A stretch of 64,000 nucleotides of DNA from Gryganskiella cystojenkinii (taxonomy: Eukaryota > Mortierellomycota > Mortierellomycetes > Mortierellales > Mortierellaceae), in NCBI GenBank assembly GCA_015852425.1, contig JAAAIG010000040.1, forward strand, positions 26,140 to 90,139, in the 5' to 3' direction. The notes beneath the pieces are model-generated. The model searched no databases, was not told the DNA's origin, and saw only the letters and a list, made by a program, of their open reading frames with translations. Below are positions 22,585 to 34,188 of this stretch, in pieces. Every line of letters starts with the position of its first letter. Position 1 is the first letter of the stretch. A program made the position numbers and the translations under genes.

Positions 22585-25122
22585 ATGGAGGTACAAACAG
22601 CTCCTGTGAATATGGTGCATACCTCGTCCAAGGTCACCCCAACTCTCTCCTCAACAGCTTCCGTTATCAAAACGGACCCAGTCAAACCATCCGCACCCAC
22701 AGCAGTAGATCTTCAACCAGTCCTCAAGCCGATCGCTGCGCCCACGGCTCCCTTCACCATCACTCCCGAAAACGACCCTAACCCATCCTGGGCCTTCTTC
22801 CCTCCTTCTGCGTCTTACTCCTCACAAGGATCTACCATCACAGACGCAGCTACCGGCGCTGCGCCTACCTCCCCTTCTTCCTCTTCCAGATCTCCTCGAT
22901 CATCATCACCTCCTACTGCATCTTCGTCTAACGCCAACAACAACGGGAAGAGCGCGTCCTCGACTCCAACAACTGCTGCCCATTCAGCTACACCCTCAAC
23001 CCACCACCGTATCTTGGATCACTGCTTCCACCTGTCGATCGAGACTCGTTTGAAGCAAGCCGAGGCCCAGTATTTGGCCTCGACTCAGGAGCAAGCAGTT
23101 GAACAACAGATCAAGGATCAAAAGAACAAAAATCAGACACAGGCTCAGTCACCCATGTCGACTTCCAAGCAAGAAGATTGGAGACGTCGACAGCGTTCGC
23201 TTGTAGATGAGGCTGTTGTCCTTGGACGGAAGGGATCCAACGTGGAGGCCATTGTAGATGGTAAGTAGTGATATCTCAGGTCAAAGGAAGTTTTGGGTTG
23301 TGATGTTTCGTGGGGAAGAATTCGACTTTTTTTTTTTTTTTACTTCGACAGCAGCAGAATGAAAAATGAGGGGTTGGATTCGAAAGATGAGCAACGCATG
23401 GTTGCACAGACGAAAATGATAAAATAACCTTCCCTCCCAATCTTTGCCGTGTGTGTGTGTGTGTGTGTGTTTGTTCGTTACTCATCCGACTTTGATGCCC
23501 CCCGATTTCTAACCCTCCATCCCCCACGTTTCTCTACAACCTAAATCCATAGGCATCCTCAAATCTCATCGCTCCAGCGGACCGTTACAGTCCCTTCCCA
23601 GACACCTGAAGCACCGCCTCCACCTCTGTCAACTGACTTCCATGGTCTTTGGTCGATTCGATGTCGCATCCTCGACCAACAACTCTGCAGGACTCAATAT
23701 CTATTCCGCTTTCCATTCTCGTCGTCATGGTCATTCTCGAGCCGCGATCAAACAACGACTCACACACAGTAAACAAGGACTTCAGCTTCAATCTCTACTC
23801 CAGCAAAAGATCCCGTCCTCATTGTACTGTCGTCGCCATCATCGCAAGGACTGTCAACGCACCTGCTGCACACTCGCAAAGCTTCAACAGGAACAACAAC
23901 AGGCCTTAGAGTTGAAGAAGAAGCTCGCCAACAGCTACTATATGAACAGTGTCCGGAAACAGGAGCCTCAACGCGTAGCCGGTCTTGTCGATGCAATTCC
24001 TGCGTTCTTGAAGTGTTCTGCGATGAGCTATCGAGATATTGCCAAGAGCATGGAAAAAGATCATGAAGAGTCTTCAAAAAAGGAACAGTTGGCCCAGGAT
24101 GACGAAGACAAGGATAAGGAGGAAGACAAGCCCAAGGTTCGAGTCTTGGAGGGATGGTACTGTTTGCTTCTGGAGTTGATGGTTCAGGCTGTGATCGAGT
24201 CTTATCTCTGCGACGAAAGTACCGGTTTGGATACGATCATCGATGTTTTTTCGTTCGGAGATGATTCGGAATGCTCGGATGACGTTGTTCTCGAGGAGGC
24301 TGGCTCGCCTTCCTCGTCGAACGATACTGCGACCGGTACGACTACGATGGGTGTTGAGGGTCTTCAGTTCCAGAACCTGAACAGTCTTGGCTCCACTACC
24401 ATGCCTCTTCATCAGCCGCAACAGCAACAGCGATCGAATTCACCTCTCCACGATGTCACGACTCAGGATCGTCAGGACGATATCCTGTTTGCAAACACAC
24501 CCGAGTATGATGCTTTCAAGAAAGCCCGGGACGAGCGTCTCCAGGAGGTAAAGAAAGGACGCATGATAGCGTCGTCGTGGAGTCTTAATGTTGGAATTTC
24601 TTCCTTAGTTACTAACGCCATTTCATGCCTTCCGTCTTTGTCACTACTCAGATCATGAACTTTGAGGGCATGTCCATGGAAGAGCATTTCGCGACCTTGG
24701 CGACAAGATACCCCTTGATTGTTCTGGAGCGTCAAATGACTCATTTCATTGCTCGGTGTCAAAAGTTGCTCATTGACCCTACTCTCTCTCAGAACCATGT
24801 GAGTCTCGGGCTATTGATCCCTCCCACAACCTCGGCTTATGCGGATGGATCTCTTTCCATGCCCGTGAGCGAGGATGAAGATGATGAGGACGAAGAGATG
24901 TCTGTGAAATTGGAGGAGATCAAGGAGGAGGATGAAGAGGAGGAAATGACAACCGCGAGCAAGAACAAGAACGATGATGATGATAATTCATCCGCGGCGC
25001 GGGTTGTACAGGTCTCCAAGAAACATCGCCACCTTAATGGCCAGGACAGTCGTCAGCCCAAGCACGGTCGTGAGGCCGAGAAGGAGGTAGCAGGACCTGA
25101 TTCCAAGAGGGCCAAGGTGTAA
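22585..25122 (+). CDS. Hypothetical disordered/acidic nuclear-type protein
   Basis: Three exons (22585-23260, 23553-24547, 24652-25122) join in frame to 713 aa. Residues 1-150 are Ser/Pro/Thr-rich and disordered. A helical Gln/Lys segment follows (ETRLKQAEAQYLASTQEQAVEQQ). Exon 2 has a His/Arg/Cys-rich stretch (YCRRHHRKDCQRTCC) and a Leu-rich patch (LEGWYCLLLELMVQAVIESYLCDE) that may be the folded core. Exon 3 begins MNFEGMSMEEHFATLATRYPL and ends in Asp/Glu runs and a basic DSKRAKV terminus. The composition suggests a nuclear protein. No family is recognised and no function is proposed. A (GT)11 microsatellite sits in intron 1. Confidence 0.75.
23449..23470 (+). repeat. (GT)11 microsatellite in an intron
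   Basis: Eleven GT units inside intron 1 (23261-23552) of the gene above. Confidence 0.95.
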
Positions 25123-25903
25123 TGTTTTGCTGTTTCTTGGAAGAAAACTCAGCCCTATGCAATATTATTGTATCATATCAGTGCCCATTTTGTATCTCTA
25201 GAATAATAAATAAAAATTCGAACCAACACAAACTCACATGCAACGGACGCGATATCCAGCCGTCACGTGGAAGATACTCCCTCCCTTTCCACATTAACCT
25301 TTTTTTTCTGCTCAATCACAGGGACGAATTGCGCCCAAATTCGATACGTAGAAAGGAGGGGGCGAAAAACAGGGAGAATAAACCTCATCGAGTTTCATCC
25401 TTTTTCCTCATTCCCTATTTATTGTTTCCTCTGACCATTGTATTTCACTCGCTTACTCTCTCTTTCGCACACTCCTTCCTACTGCTCGAGCTATACTCAG
25501 ACTATACCCACTCCTCTCATTCAGTTGGAACCCATCATTCAGCTTTCTTTGACATCTCGTTTGCAAGGGCCGAGAAATACTGGACCCTTGAGCTATCTCT
25601 CAAACTTTAATCCCTCGTTTCTTTACTCCGCACCCGACAAACAACTCTTCCATCCTTCTTGTTCGTCTTCACACTCGCTACCCACCAGCGCTGCAGCCGT
25701 CATCCGTTTTTTTTTTTTTAGCTTTCAAGCAGTCTTCCCTTCGAACAAATTGCAGTCTCGAATCGACTGTAACTATACGGATCCATATCATTAGTCAAAA
25801 CAAAGCAAGAACCTTGGAGACATACAAACGAGCAACAAAAGAAGGCACAAACGAGCAACAAAAGTAGGCACAAACGAGCAACAAAAGAAGGCACAGAAAG
25901 GAA
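25123..25903. other. Intergenic region with repeat-bearing leader
   Basis: Contains a T/C-rich tract (25395-25735) and, just before the next start, a 23-bp tandem repeat (separate entry). No gene seen. Confidence 0.5.
25824..25892 (+). repeat. Three tandem copies of a 23-bp unit in a 5' leader
   Basis: Copies at 25824-25846, 25847-25869 and 25870-25892 share ACAAACGAGCAACAAAAG followed by (A/T)AGGC. Only one base differs, in the middle copy. The array ends 11 nt before the ATG at 25904. Confidence 0.95.
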
Positions 25904-27209
25904 ATGATGGCTTCACCAGGTGGTGTCACCTCCCCAACAGCAATCTCGACGATGATGATGAATACTCCACCAGGAGGGTCGACGGCGGTTGGACTAGGAG
26001 GCGGAAATGGCATTGGTGGCTCGTCCATCGGTATCGGAGCCGTTTCGTCCTCAACATCCTCGTCTTCACCTTCCATGTTCCTGTTGAACAACGTCAGTGG
26101 TGGCGCTTTAGATTCGTTCCCGAACTTGGTCAGCAAGAGAGCAGCGACGTGGCGTTACTTGCAAAAAGTCTATCAGGGCGGGATGGTGCTTTATAACACG
26201 TCATTGCTTTCAGATGAGGACCTGAGGCATAACTACATGGATGAGAAGATGCAACGAAGGTAAGAGAATATTTGCGTTGGCCAAATACTGAGAGGCTGAT
26301 TGATCATCATTGAAGGGGGCCAGCAGATCTCTAACCCCATGTACAATATTTAATATTTAGGGCTCTGCAATATTTCCTGCTGGGGACATCTTTGGCCACA
26401 ATCTTGGAGATTCCCAACACGAATGATTGTCTCAAGGCTCTGCATAGAGTCATTCAGGAATACGAATATTTCACGGCGTCGGAATCAAAAGCAAAGATGG
26501 TAACAAACCATGCAGAAGAGACTATGGTGTCAAGTTATTTTTACATCGAGGGTACATTTTGTCTCACACCTAAATGGTCGATGATCACGAATCCTTAGAT
26601 CTTCTTCAGAGGCACGATTCGGAAAGGAGCGGACATGACAAAACCATTTGAAGAAACAGGGGAATACTCTCTTCTGGAAGTCCGAGCTTTGGTAAACGAC
26701 GTTATCATTCCGATTTTTTTGTTTCAGTTTGATTGCAGATAGTTTGGTCCGCGTACCTCATATCCTTTTGGAGACTAACTTTGACATCTCTGCAATACGC
26801 AATCCGCAATCCTCTACAGCCATTCAGCTTGGACTATGTTGTAACATTCTCATCTTTGTGCGACGTAATCGCTCAGGTTTACGAACGACTCGGTATCCAA
26901 GGAAGTCATGATCTCTGCGTAAACTTGACGCATCTAGAGATGTTCCAAAAGATTGACAGTCGATTCAAGGTAATGATAGAAATCATGGGAAAACAAGAGG
27001 AAAAATTCGGTGGCGTTGACTCGTGCAGTGTGCGATGCATGTATTAGATCCATTTATTTATCAATTTGTCACGTTCTTGATCGGGTAAATAGAAAATCTT
27101 GTTGATTGTGTCCAAGGAGTTGGAGGCAATAGCACGCGAGGTCATGATGGACGAACTGAGCCTAATAAACCCACTTGGGCCCTGGTCCAGCGACGATTGG
27201 GATCCTTGA
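25904..27209 (+). CDS. Conserved-looking hypothetical helical protein
   Basis: Five exons (25904-26259, 26361-26499, 26599-26691, 26739-26969, 27093-27209) give 311 aa. After a Gly/Ser/Thr-rich N-terminus (~65 aa) the protein is mainly helical: FPNLVSKRAATWRYLQKVYQGGMVLYN, LRHNYMDEKM, LQYFLLGTSLATILE, ALHRVIQEYEYF, LIVWSAYLISFWRLTLTSLQY and IDSRFKKILLIVSKELEAIAREVM, ending PWSSDDWDP. The last junction was chosen because it restores the continuous helix RFKKILLIV; an alternative acceptor at 27028 gives a shorter, less helical end. There is no membrane-anchor or signal motif I can name. Family not recognised. Confidence 0.75.
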
Positions 27210-27805
27210 TGGAGGGATGGACAATAGACCTGGCATAACAAAGAATTCTTAGAAAAAATCATTATATTTTCTCCTCTCCTTTTGTGAAATAAACCATTGT
27301 TGCGCGACTTTTGAAACGAAACGGTGCGTACGGTGAAGCTTTTGCTCTTCTTGCATCCCGACTTGCGGTATCGACGATGATGAATTCCAAGGGTCTCTTG
27401 TCCAAGCTCAAGAAGCGACAGCCTACCATCGACGGATCCACAGGGAGCGGAAGACATAGAGCCGAAGTCTTTGACGGGGAAAGAAAAGCCATTGACATTT
27501 TCTCTTTGATTTTTTTTTATTTTTAAGAGAGGGTCATTTTATGCTCCTCTAGACCAGTGTCCTTTCTCCAACATCATGTCATTTCCAAAGCCTTCTACTC
27601 CGACCATAGTTCAGCACTCTCCGCGGATAATTGATTAAACAGATCCAACCAAGGACGATCTAAACTCTGCCATCTCGCCGTCCCGTCACACATATCATGG
27701 AAAAAGGCACAGAAATCGGATAATTTCAAACCAAAGGTGTATAATAATATTTTTTTTATTTTTTGTTTGATTTTTTTTTAAAAAATTAGGACTAGATGGA
27801 GGTGA
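27210..27805. other. Convergent intergenic region with an orphan open frame
   Basis: Lies between convergent 3' ends. AATAAA at ~27288 suits the upstream gene. The stretch 27278-27526 stays open on the plus strand with protein-like composition but lacks an ATG or a credible acceptor. T-rich runs at 27750-27785 precede the kinase stop. Confidence 0.45.
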
Positions 27806-30800
27806 TCAGGTCATAGAGGAAAGCGTGGTCGATGGCGACGATAACGATGATGAGTCCGTAGTCGAGACCTTCATCTTTTTCACGGCTGATTGGAATCCCT
27901 CCGTGCCAGACGAAGAGCGAGAATGCTGACGACGCTCTTCTGTCCCCTCATCACCGCCCTCTATATCCAAGTCCTCATCCTCATCGTCGTCCTCAAGACG
28001 ACGTGCCTTTGACATCAAGGAACGACGACGTCCGCGATGAATGGTCCCCTCATCATCCTTGTCCGCATTTCCATAGTCATCATCCGACCGGAAGCCATCA
28101 TCGGATCGTCGGCGCTTTGGTCCTAAGAGCGCGTGGGGAGGTGACGTACTTCGATCGCTGCTTCTTCGGCGTTTGGACAAGACCGTCTCGGCATGATGAT
28201 GATGCTCACTATCCGTGTAATACTCTCCATCGGATCCATCATCTCGACGAGCGTCTATCGGCCGTCTACTACTATCGCTCATCGCGCGATCTGAAGGGTG
28301 CGACGCAGAATACTGTTGGTGGGACGATGACAGCGTGGATTCTTGATCTCCTCTTGGGCCTATTGGTGCTGGGTCGTAAGGACGACCACGATCATAGGAA
28401 TGTCGGTCATCTCGGTCTCTCTCGTGGCCTCGCTCTCGGTCGCGTTCGTAGTAATCGTAGTCTCGATCCCTATCACGACCACGAGGGTCACTATTGCCGC
28501 TAATAATGCCTCTGTCGCCATCCTTATCTCGGTCTCGGCTAGAATATTCGGCATTCGAAGACGAGGGCCGCGCAGGCGCTCGGTCACGGTAGTAATAATC
28601 GTCAGCAGGATCGTAGCTTCGATCGCGTCCGCGCGGATAGTGGCGACTCGAGTGGTGGAATGGACGATCATAATCTCGTCCAGAACGGTCCCTATACCGA
28701 TAATCATAGTCTCGATCTCGGTCATCTCGTTCAGGTCCCTCGCCAGTGATAGTGCTATCAGGGGTCGCGACATTGCCTCCAGCGACGCCAGAGTCTCCGA
28801 AACTCAGTGGATCCCTGTCCCGCCTGCGGTCACGGTCCCTCTCTCGATCTCGGTCTCTGTCTCGCTCACGGTCGCGGTCTCGGGACCAGTCACGGCCTCC
28901 GCGATAGTCCCGTCTCCGTCGGTCTCCACTGGCATACTCGCGGTAACGATCACGGTCAGTCCTCTCTCGATCACGTTCTCGGTCCCGAGCTGCATAGTCA
29001 TAGTGACGACTACCACCGCGGCCATAGTAATCGTAGGCTGAGGCACCTTCGTCATGATACGATCCAGACTTGGGGTGTACGGCGGTAGATAGGGATCCAG
29101 TGTCGTGATGCGACTGACGATGAGTATCCGCAAGGTAAGGATCAACAAACTGACCTGAAGACGCAGCTGGCACACTCATTGGCGGGGGAGGTGGGGGTGC
29201 TCCAGCCAATGCAGTCGCTGCTAGTACACCATTCCCGTGCACAGAGACAGATCCATGCCTGGCAAGGTCGAACGGGGCAACTCCCGGCGCTATTGGATCT
29301 CGAGGGTAAACCGTGGTCGCGGGATTCCGGCTTAATTCCGCAGGAGGAACAGGTATGGTACCAGGTGTTCGAGGAGGCACAGCGTGATAGTAGTCATAAG
29401 TGCCATGCTCCTGTGGTGGTGGTGGTGGTGCTGTCTTAGCAGGGTGGTTGCCGAAATCGTTTGTGGCTGCCACTGCTGCAAGAGGGAGATAGGAAGGAGA
29501 AACCGATGGCGGAACATCCGCAGGCTCCGGGGCGATGGTAGGTGCGGCCACTGCCTCCTGCCTGCTATTCATGGGTTGATCGGACTGGTCGGTTCCTGCC
29601 ACTAGTCCAATAGGCACAGTGCTTGGAGCCGCAGGCGGGTTGCTGGGACTCGACTGCTTTGTTGATGTTCCGCTTTGGACTCGTTTCGTTTGAGGACGTC
29701 CAGTGTCACTTTGTCTATCAGATTCGAGGTGGTCGGTCCTGTCAGGATCACTTGACGGCCGAGCGGACTGTGTTTGTGGATGGGGTTGTTTAGGCTTTGC
29801 GCCTGCATTTGCCTTTTTCCGCTGCTTGGACTCGTACTCGTGCCAGTCTCCTTCGATCTTGGGAAGACTATTACAAAAGGTTCAAAAATAGACAAAAAAG
29901 TTAGAGCTCGAAAAAGAAAAGCTCGAAGTGTGTATTTGGATATACACTTACTCTTCTGGCAAACAAGCAGCTGGCTCCTCTTCTGAAAAGTAGGCAAAGT
30001 TGGATAATGCCTCCACCGCGGTGGGTCGATACTTTGGGTTCAAACTCAAGAGCGCCTCTGCTAGCTCCAAGGCAGCAGGACTCATCAGTTTGCCAAACAT
30101 CTCGCGAAACTTTGAGGCTCTAGTCTCCGAGTTGAGGTGCTTGATGAGTTCGTACCAAGGTAATTGATCCGCTTCTGGCCATGATTCCTTCTGTGGGGTG
30201 CCCATAACTCTCCAGATATGATCCAGTTGTGAAATCTCGTTGTGTCCCTGGAAAATGGCTCGCCTTGTGAACAACTCGACAAAAATACATCCTGCGCTCC
30301 ACATGTCGACTTCGGGACCATAAGCCGTCGCTCCTAGGATGAGCTCAGGAGGACGATACCACAGAGTAATAACGCGGTTCGTGTAATCTCTCTTGACCTT
30401 TTTCTGGAACAGTCTCGCCAATCCAAAATCGGCGAGCTTCAGCTCGCCACGCTTATTTACAAGGAGGTTGGATCCTAGAAAAGCAAAGTAATATGATTAA
30501 ATACTGCTCAAAATTCATCAAAATCTTGGGAAACAGTAATTCTTTACCTTTGATATCACGATGAAGTACACCCTTGTGATGCAAAAATCCAAGTCCGTCC
30601 AGCAACTGTTTCATAAGGCACTTGATATGGTCAGGTCGCAGCTTCAGCTGAGGATGTGCAAGTATTCCTGTCAGATCATGATCCATGTACTCGAACACCA
30701 TATACACTGCGCCTTTTGAGACCATGAGCTCCTTCAAACTGACGACATAACGATGATTCAGCGACTGCAAGAGCTTGATCTCGCGCATGGCGGTGATCGG

Positions 30801-32765
30801 GAACTAGACAAGAAAGACCAAAATCGAATAACTCGTAAGCATCTCGTCTAGCGCATTCGTCCTGTTTTCTCGTTTCCTGTTTTTCAGATGGATATGTTTG
30901 TCTTACCCCGTCCTTTTCAGCCTCCATGCGAATCCTCTTGAGCGCCACGTATTCCCCTGTTTGCTTGTTCCGGGCCTTATATACTTTGCTATAAACGGAC
31001 ATGAGAGAAATAGGCTCGTGTTTAGAAACATGGCAAAAAAGCGACAATCAAAGAGTGAATCTCCAATAAATCAAACATACCCATATGTTCCCTCGCCAAC
31101 TTGACCGACTCGCTCATACAAATCATCGCCTTTAGGAAACGCTGAAAACGATACAGACAAGTCTGGTTGCTGAACTAGTTCTGCTGGATGTGGTGGGTAC
31201 AGAGCACGTGGCGGTATAGGATGAGTCATTGGATACTGAGGGTACGCCTGCTGAGGTAATGGAGGCTGCTGCTGCGGCATTTGTAAAGGATGCACGGGCG
31301 GCATCTGTGGAGGTGGAGGTGGTGGGGGTGGTTGAGCTACCAATGGCTGTGAGTGAATCTGAACTGGAGGCTGTAGTTGCGTGGGAGCATGCGCTTGAGG
31401 TTGCAATGGCGGCTGAGGTGGTAGTGGCGCCGCCGGGTATGCTGGTCCAGAATGGTCCATTGGAGGTGGCGGTGAATGACGGCCCTTGTAATCATAGTCT
31501 CTCCTGTCCCAGTGACGGTAACGGTCTCGATCGCGATCACGATCTCTATCACGCTCTCTCTCACGCTCTCTCTCCCGCTCCCGCTCCCGTTCTCGCTCGC
31601 GGTCTCGTTCTCGGTCTCTTTCACTGTCACGCTCACGTTCACGATCCCGGTCCCGTTCTCGCTCGCGCTCTCGTTCGCGTTCGCGGTTAAGCTCTAGATC
31701 GCGGGTTCGTCCTCGCTCCCGTTCGTAATCGTATTCACGGACTGGATAATCCGATCCTTTCGACAGAATGGCCTCGCCTTCTTCCTCGCCTTCTTTCCTT
31801 TGACTTGGTTCTGGCGATCTGTCTCGTTCACGGTCGCCCTCGGCACCATCTTGTCGGCCAGTACTCCGAGCGTCATCATAATCATACTCTCGCCTTGGGT
31901 CGTGATCTTTGGAATCTCGATAGTGCTTGTCGTGACGGTCATGCCTGTAGCTTCCTCTGTAATCACGGTCGCCCGAGTGATCGCCATGGTATCGGTAATC
32001 GTTTCTGTAGCCTCGATCGTGTCGATAATCTCGATCGCGATCATGATCCCGGTCGTGCTCGCGTTCATGGCTTCTCTCGCGACTGTGCCGATCTCTGTGA
32101 CGACCCCGATCCCTTTCTCTTGACCGGTCGTAACGACTCCTACTGTACCGATCCCGCTCCCGTTCACGATCGCGCTCCCGGGATCGGTCTCGCCTGTCTC
32201 GACTTTGCTCTCGACGCCAGTCTCGAGTCGCTCCATAGTCTCTGAACGTGGGTTGACTAACGGGTTCCTTGGAGACGATATCCTGAGCCAGCTGAGGTTT
32301 CCGTCCCAGGATCTCGTGCTGTGAATCCAATTCCCTTTGTAGTTGCAGAGCGGCGGCTGAGGCTGCGGCTGCAGACATCGAGGCTGAACGCACCGGTGCT
32401 CGGTTGTAGGGTGAGGTGAAGCTACTGGTATAGAGGGACTCGGACGCACGCGCGGACTGAAAAGGCAGAGCAGGCGTTGGGAGGGGTTTCGCGACTGCAG
32501 GTACTGTGAATGATGCTGTAATAGTCGTAGCCTTGGTCGCTGTGGTGGTTGTTGCAGTTGGGGTCGAGGCCATTGTGATTGTGGCCGAGGTCATGACGGT
32601 CGAAACGACAGTTGATGCTCCTTGAGACGAGGCAGCAGCTGTTGGAGGTTCAGATTCAGGCACCACCGCTGCTGCTGTCGAGGGTGTCTCTATGGCAGTT
32701 GCGGGGGCCGCTACTTCTGTCGTCGTAGTAGAGGGTGCGGTCGTGGCGACAACGTCCTCGTCCAT
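27806..32765 (-). CDS. CDK12/13/Ctk1-type cyclin-dependent kinase with RD/RE-rich arms
   Basis: Five exons (32765-31081, 30988-30907, 30803-30548, 30474-29952, 29867-27806) give ~1535 aa. The N-terminal arm (1-545) has a Thr/Ala/Pro part, then long Arg-Asp/Arg-Glu runs, then Pro/Gln-rich sequence. The kinase domain (~549-848) has P-loop GEGTYG, Lys579 (VALKRI), the PITAMRE helix, HRD with Asp672, DFG with Asp690, T-loop Thr706 (YTNRVITLWYRPPEL) and the CMGC insert. The C-terminal arm (~690 aa) is again RD/DR-rich with acidic and Ser-rich ends. The PITAMRE signature and T-loop place it with kinases that, with cyclin K/Ctk2, phosphorylate RNA polymerase II CTD Ser2. CDK9/Bur1 is the alternative; RS/RD-like extensions favour CDK12/13. 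Nuclear (inferred). Confidence 0.93.
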
Positions 32766-34188
32766 GATTGTTATTATAGTCCCTGTGGAATGTCGTTGTG
32801 TTGTTTTGTGACAGTTGAAGTTGAAAGAAAAAGAAGAAAAAAACAAATGTCGAGAGTCAATCAGTGCAGGGCCAGGAAGGGGGTGAATGACAATGAACAA
32901 TCCACAGCGGGGGAATGCATTTGAGGGCCAAAAAAGGTAAGAATGCAGAGAGTGTAAGAGAGCGGAGGAAGTACAGAAGGAAAGATGAGGGATTGTCGAG
33001 GAGGAGGAGGAGATCAACTCTGACTGTTGAACACTTGCAAAGTGAACGAAGCATTGCCAATTTTGGACTTTACCTTTTTTTTTGGAAGTGCCACCGAAAA
33101 GTAAAATAGTAAAAACAATACGGTGACGTGTCTCAATTTATTTGATTGATAATAATTTTATTCCAATAATGTATTATTCGACGTTTTTTACTACATGTCC
33201 TTTTGGTGACTGAAAAAACTGCTCAACACGCGTCCCCTTGATACGCATAATCGTCGGTTTTTTTTATCTCTCGGATCTGGGGGGTATGTTGGCATTGTTA
33301 TCTCCTTTACAAAAAAAGCTGCGTTTTCCTGTCTCCTTCGCCACACGCCCACTTGCCTTCCTAAAAGAGAGTTGTTATTTTTGGCGAAGAAGGCGTTGAA
33401 AATCATCATCTCGTTACTTTGCCTGGCTGAGTTGACGCACCAGACAGGGCTGCAGTCTGAAAAGAAACACTGCAACAAGGCGAGCACTGAAAACGAAAAC
33501 AGAATCCACCAACCTGCTTTCTTTCTCTCTCTCTCTCTCTCACACACACAGTCCGAACTTTTTTCGTTTTCGAGGTCCCTTTTTACACCTTCCATCTACT
33601 GCGCTCTTTGGCTGCACTCCTGTTTGAGTACCCGCATAACGATAGTCCTGCATTTTGCGGGAAATTGCAAATATTAGGATTGATTTAAGGTGATGGTCTC
33701 GTCCTAACCAAAAAGGGGTCCCTCTGGTAGACACACTCAGCCCAAGGTTCCCCCAGTCGCCGTCTTCACTTTTAACAGTTTTATTTTGACTTCACTCCCT
33801 CTCTTTCGCTTTGTGCATGCGTGTCTCTCGATCTCTTGTCTCTGTTCTTGCCCCCCCTTGCATTAGCTTCTTATTTTTCACCTTTTCCCTCTTTGCCTTT
33901 TGTTCTCTTTTCTTCTCTTTCCTCTCTTTGTTCCCTTTTTTCATCCAATTCACCCGACCAATACTGGCATCCTTCCCTCTTCCACTCCTCCCCCATCAGA
34001 TTTTTCTTTCTGGCAGATCTTGCCCTTTTTTTATTGTCCACTCGAGAGAAAGAAAAAAAAAAAAAAAAAAAAAAGTTGTATCGCCTTCCCTTTCTTCTTT
34101 TCTCCACTGTCACCACGGCCTTTCAATCTTTGTGTGGTGTTAGTCCAACAAACTCTAAATCCATAAACTCGAACGCTTTGACCAAACA
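32766..34188. other. Divergent intergenic region
   Basis: No gene supported. Contains (CT)n/(CA)n at ~33525-33550 and a long pyrimidine-rich leader (33790-34130) interrupted by a ~24-nt A run at ~34051-34073 just before the transporter gene. Confidence 0.5.

Noticed and set aside
27029..27088. Alternative last exon for the 25904 gene ending in FLIG.
   Set aside because: Acceptor at 27092 restores a long amphipathic helix and a longer in-frame end, so it is preferred.
28003..29041. Long plus-strand frames (166 and 232 aa) opposite the kinase C-terminal arm.
   Set aside because: They are antisense images of CGN-GAN (Arg/Asp) repeats; the minus-strand kinase frame is continuous and joins by splicing.
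31229..32245. Plus-strand frames opposite the kinase N-terminal arm.
   Set aside because: Same reason: antisense of RD/RE and Pro/Gln repeats.
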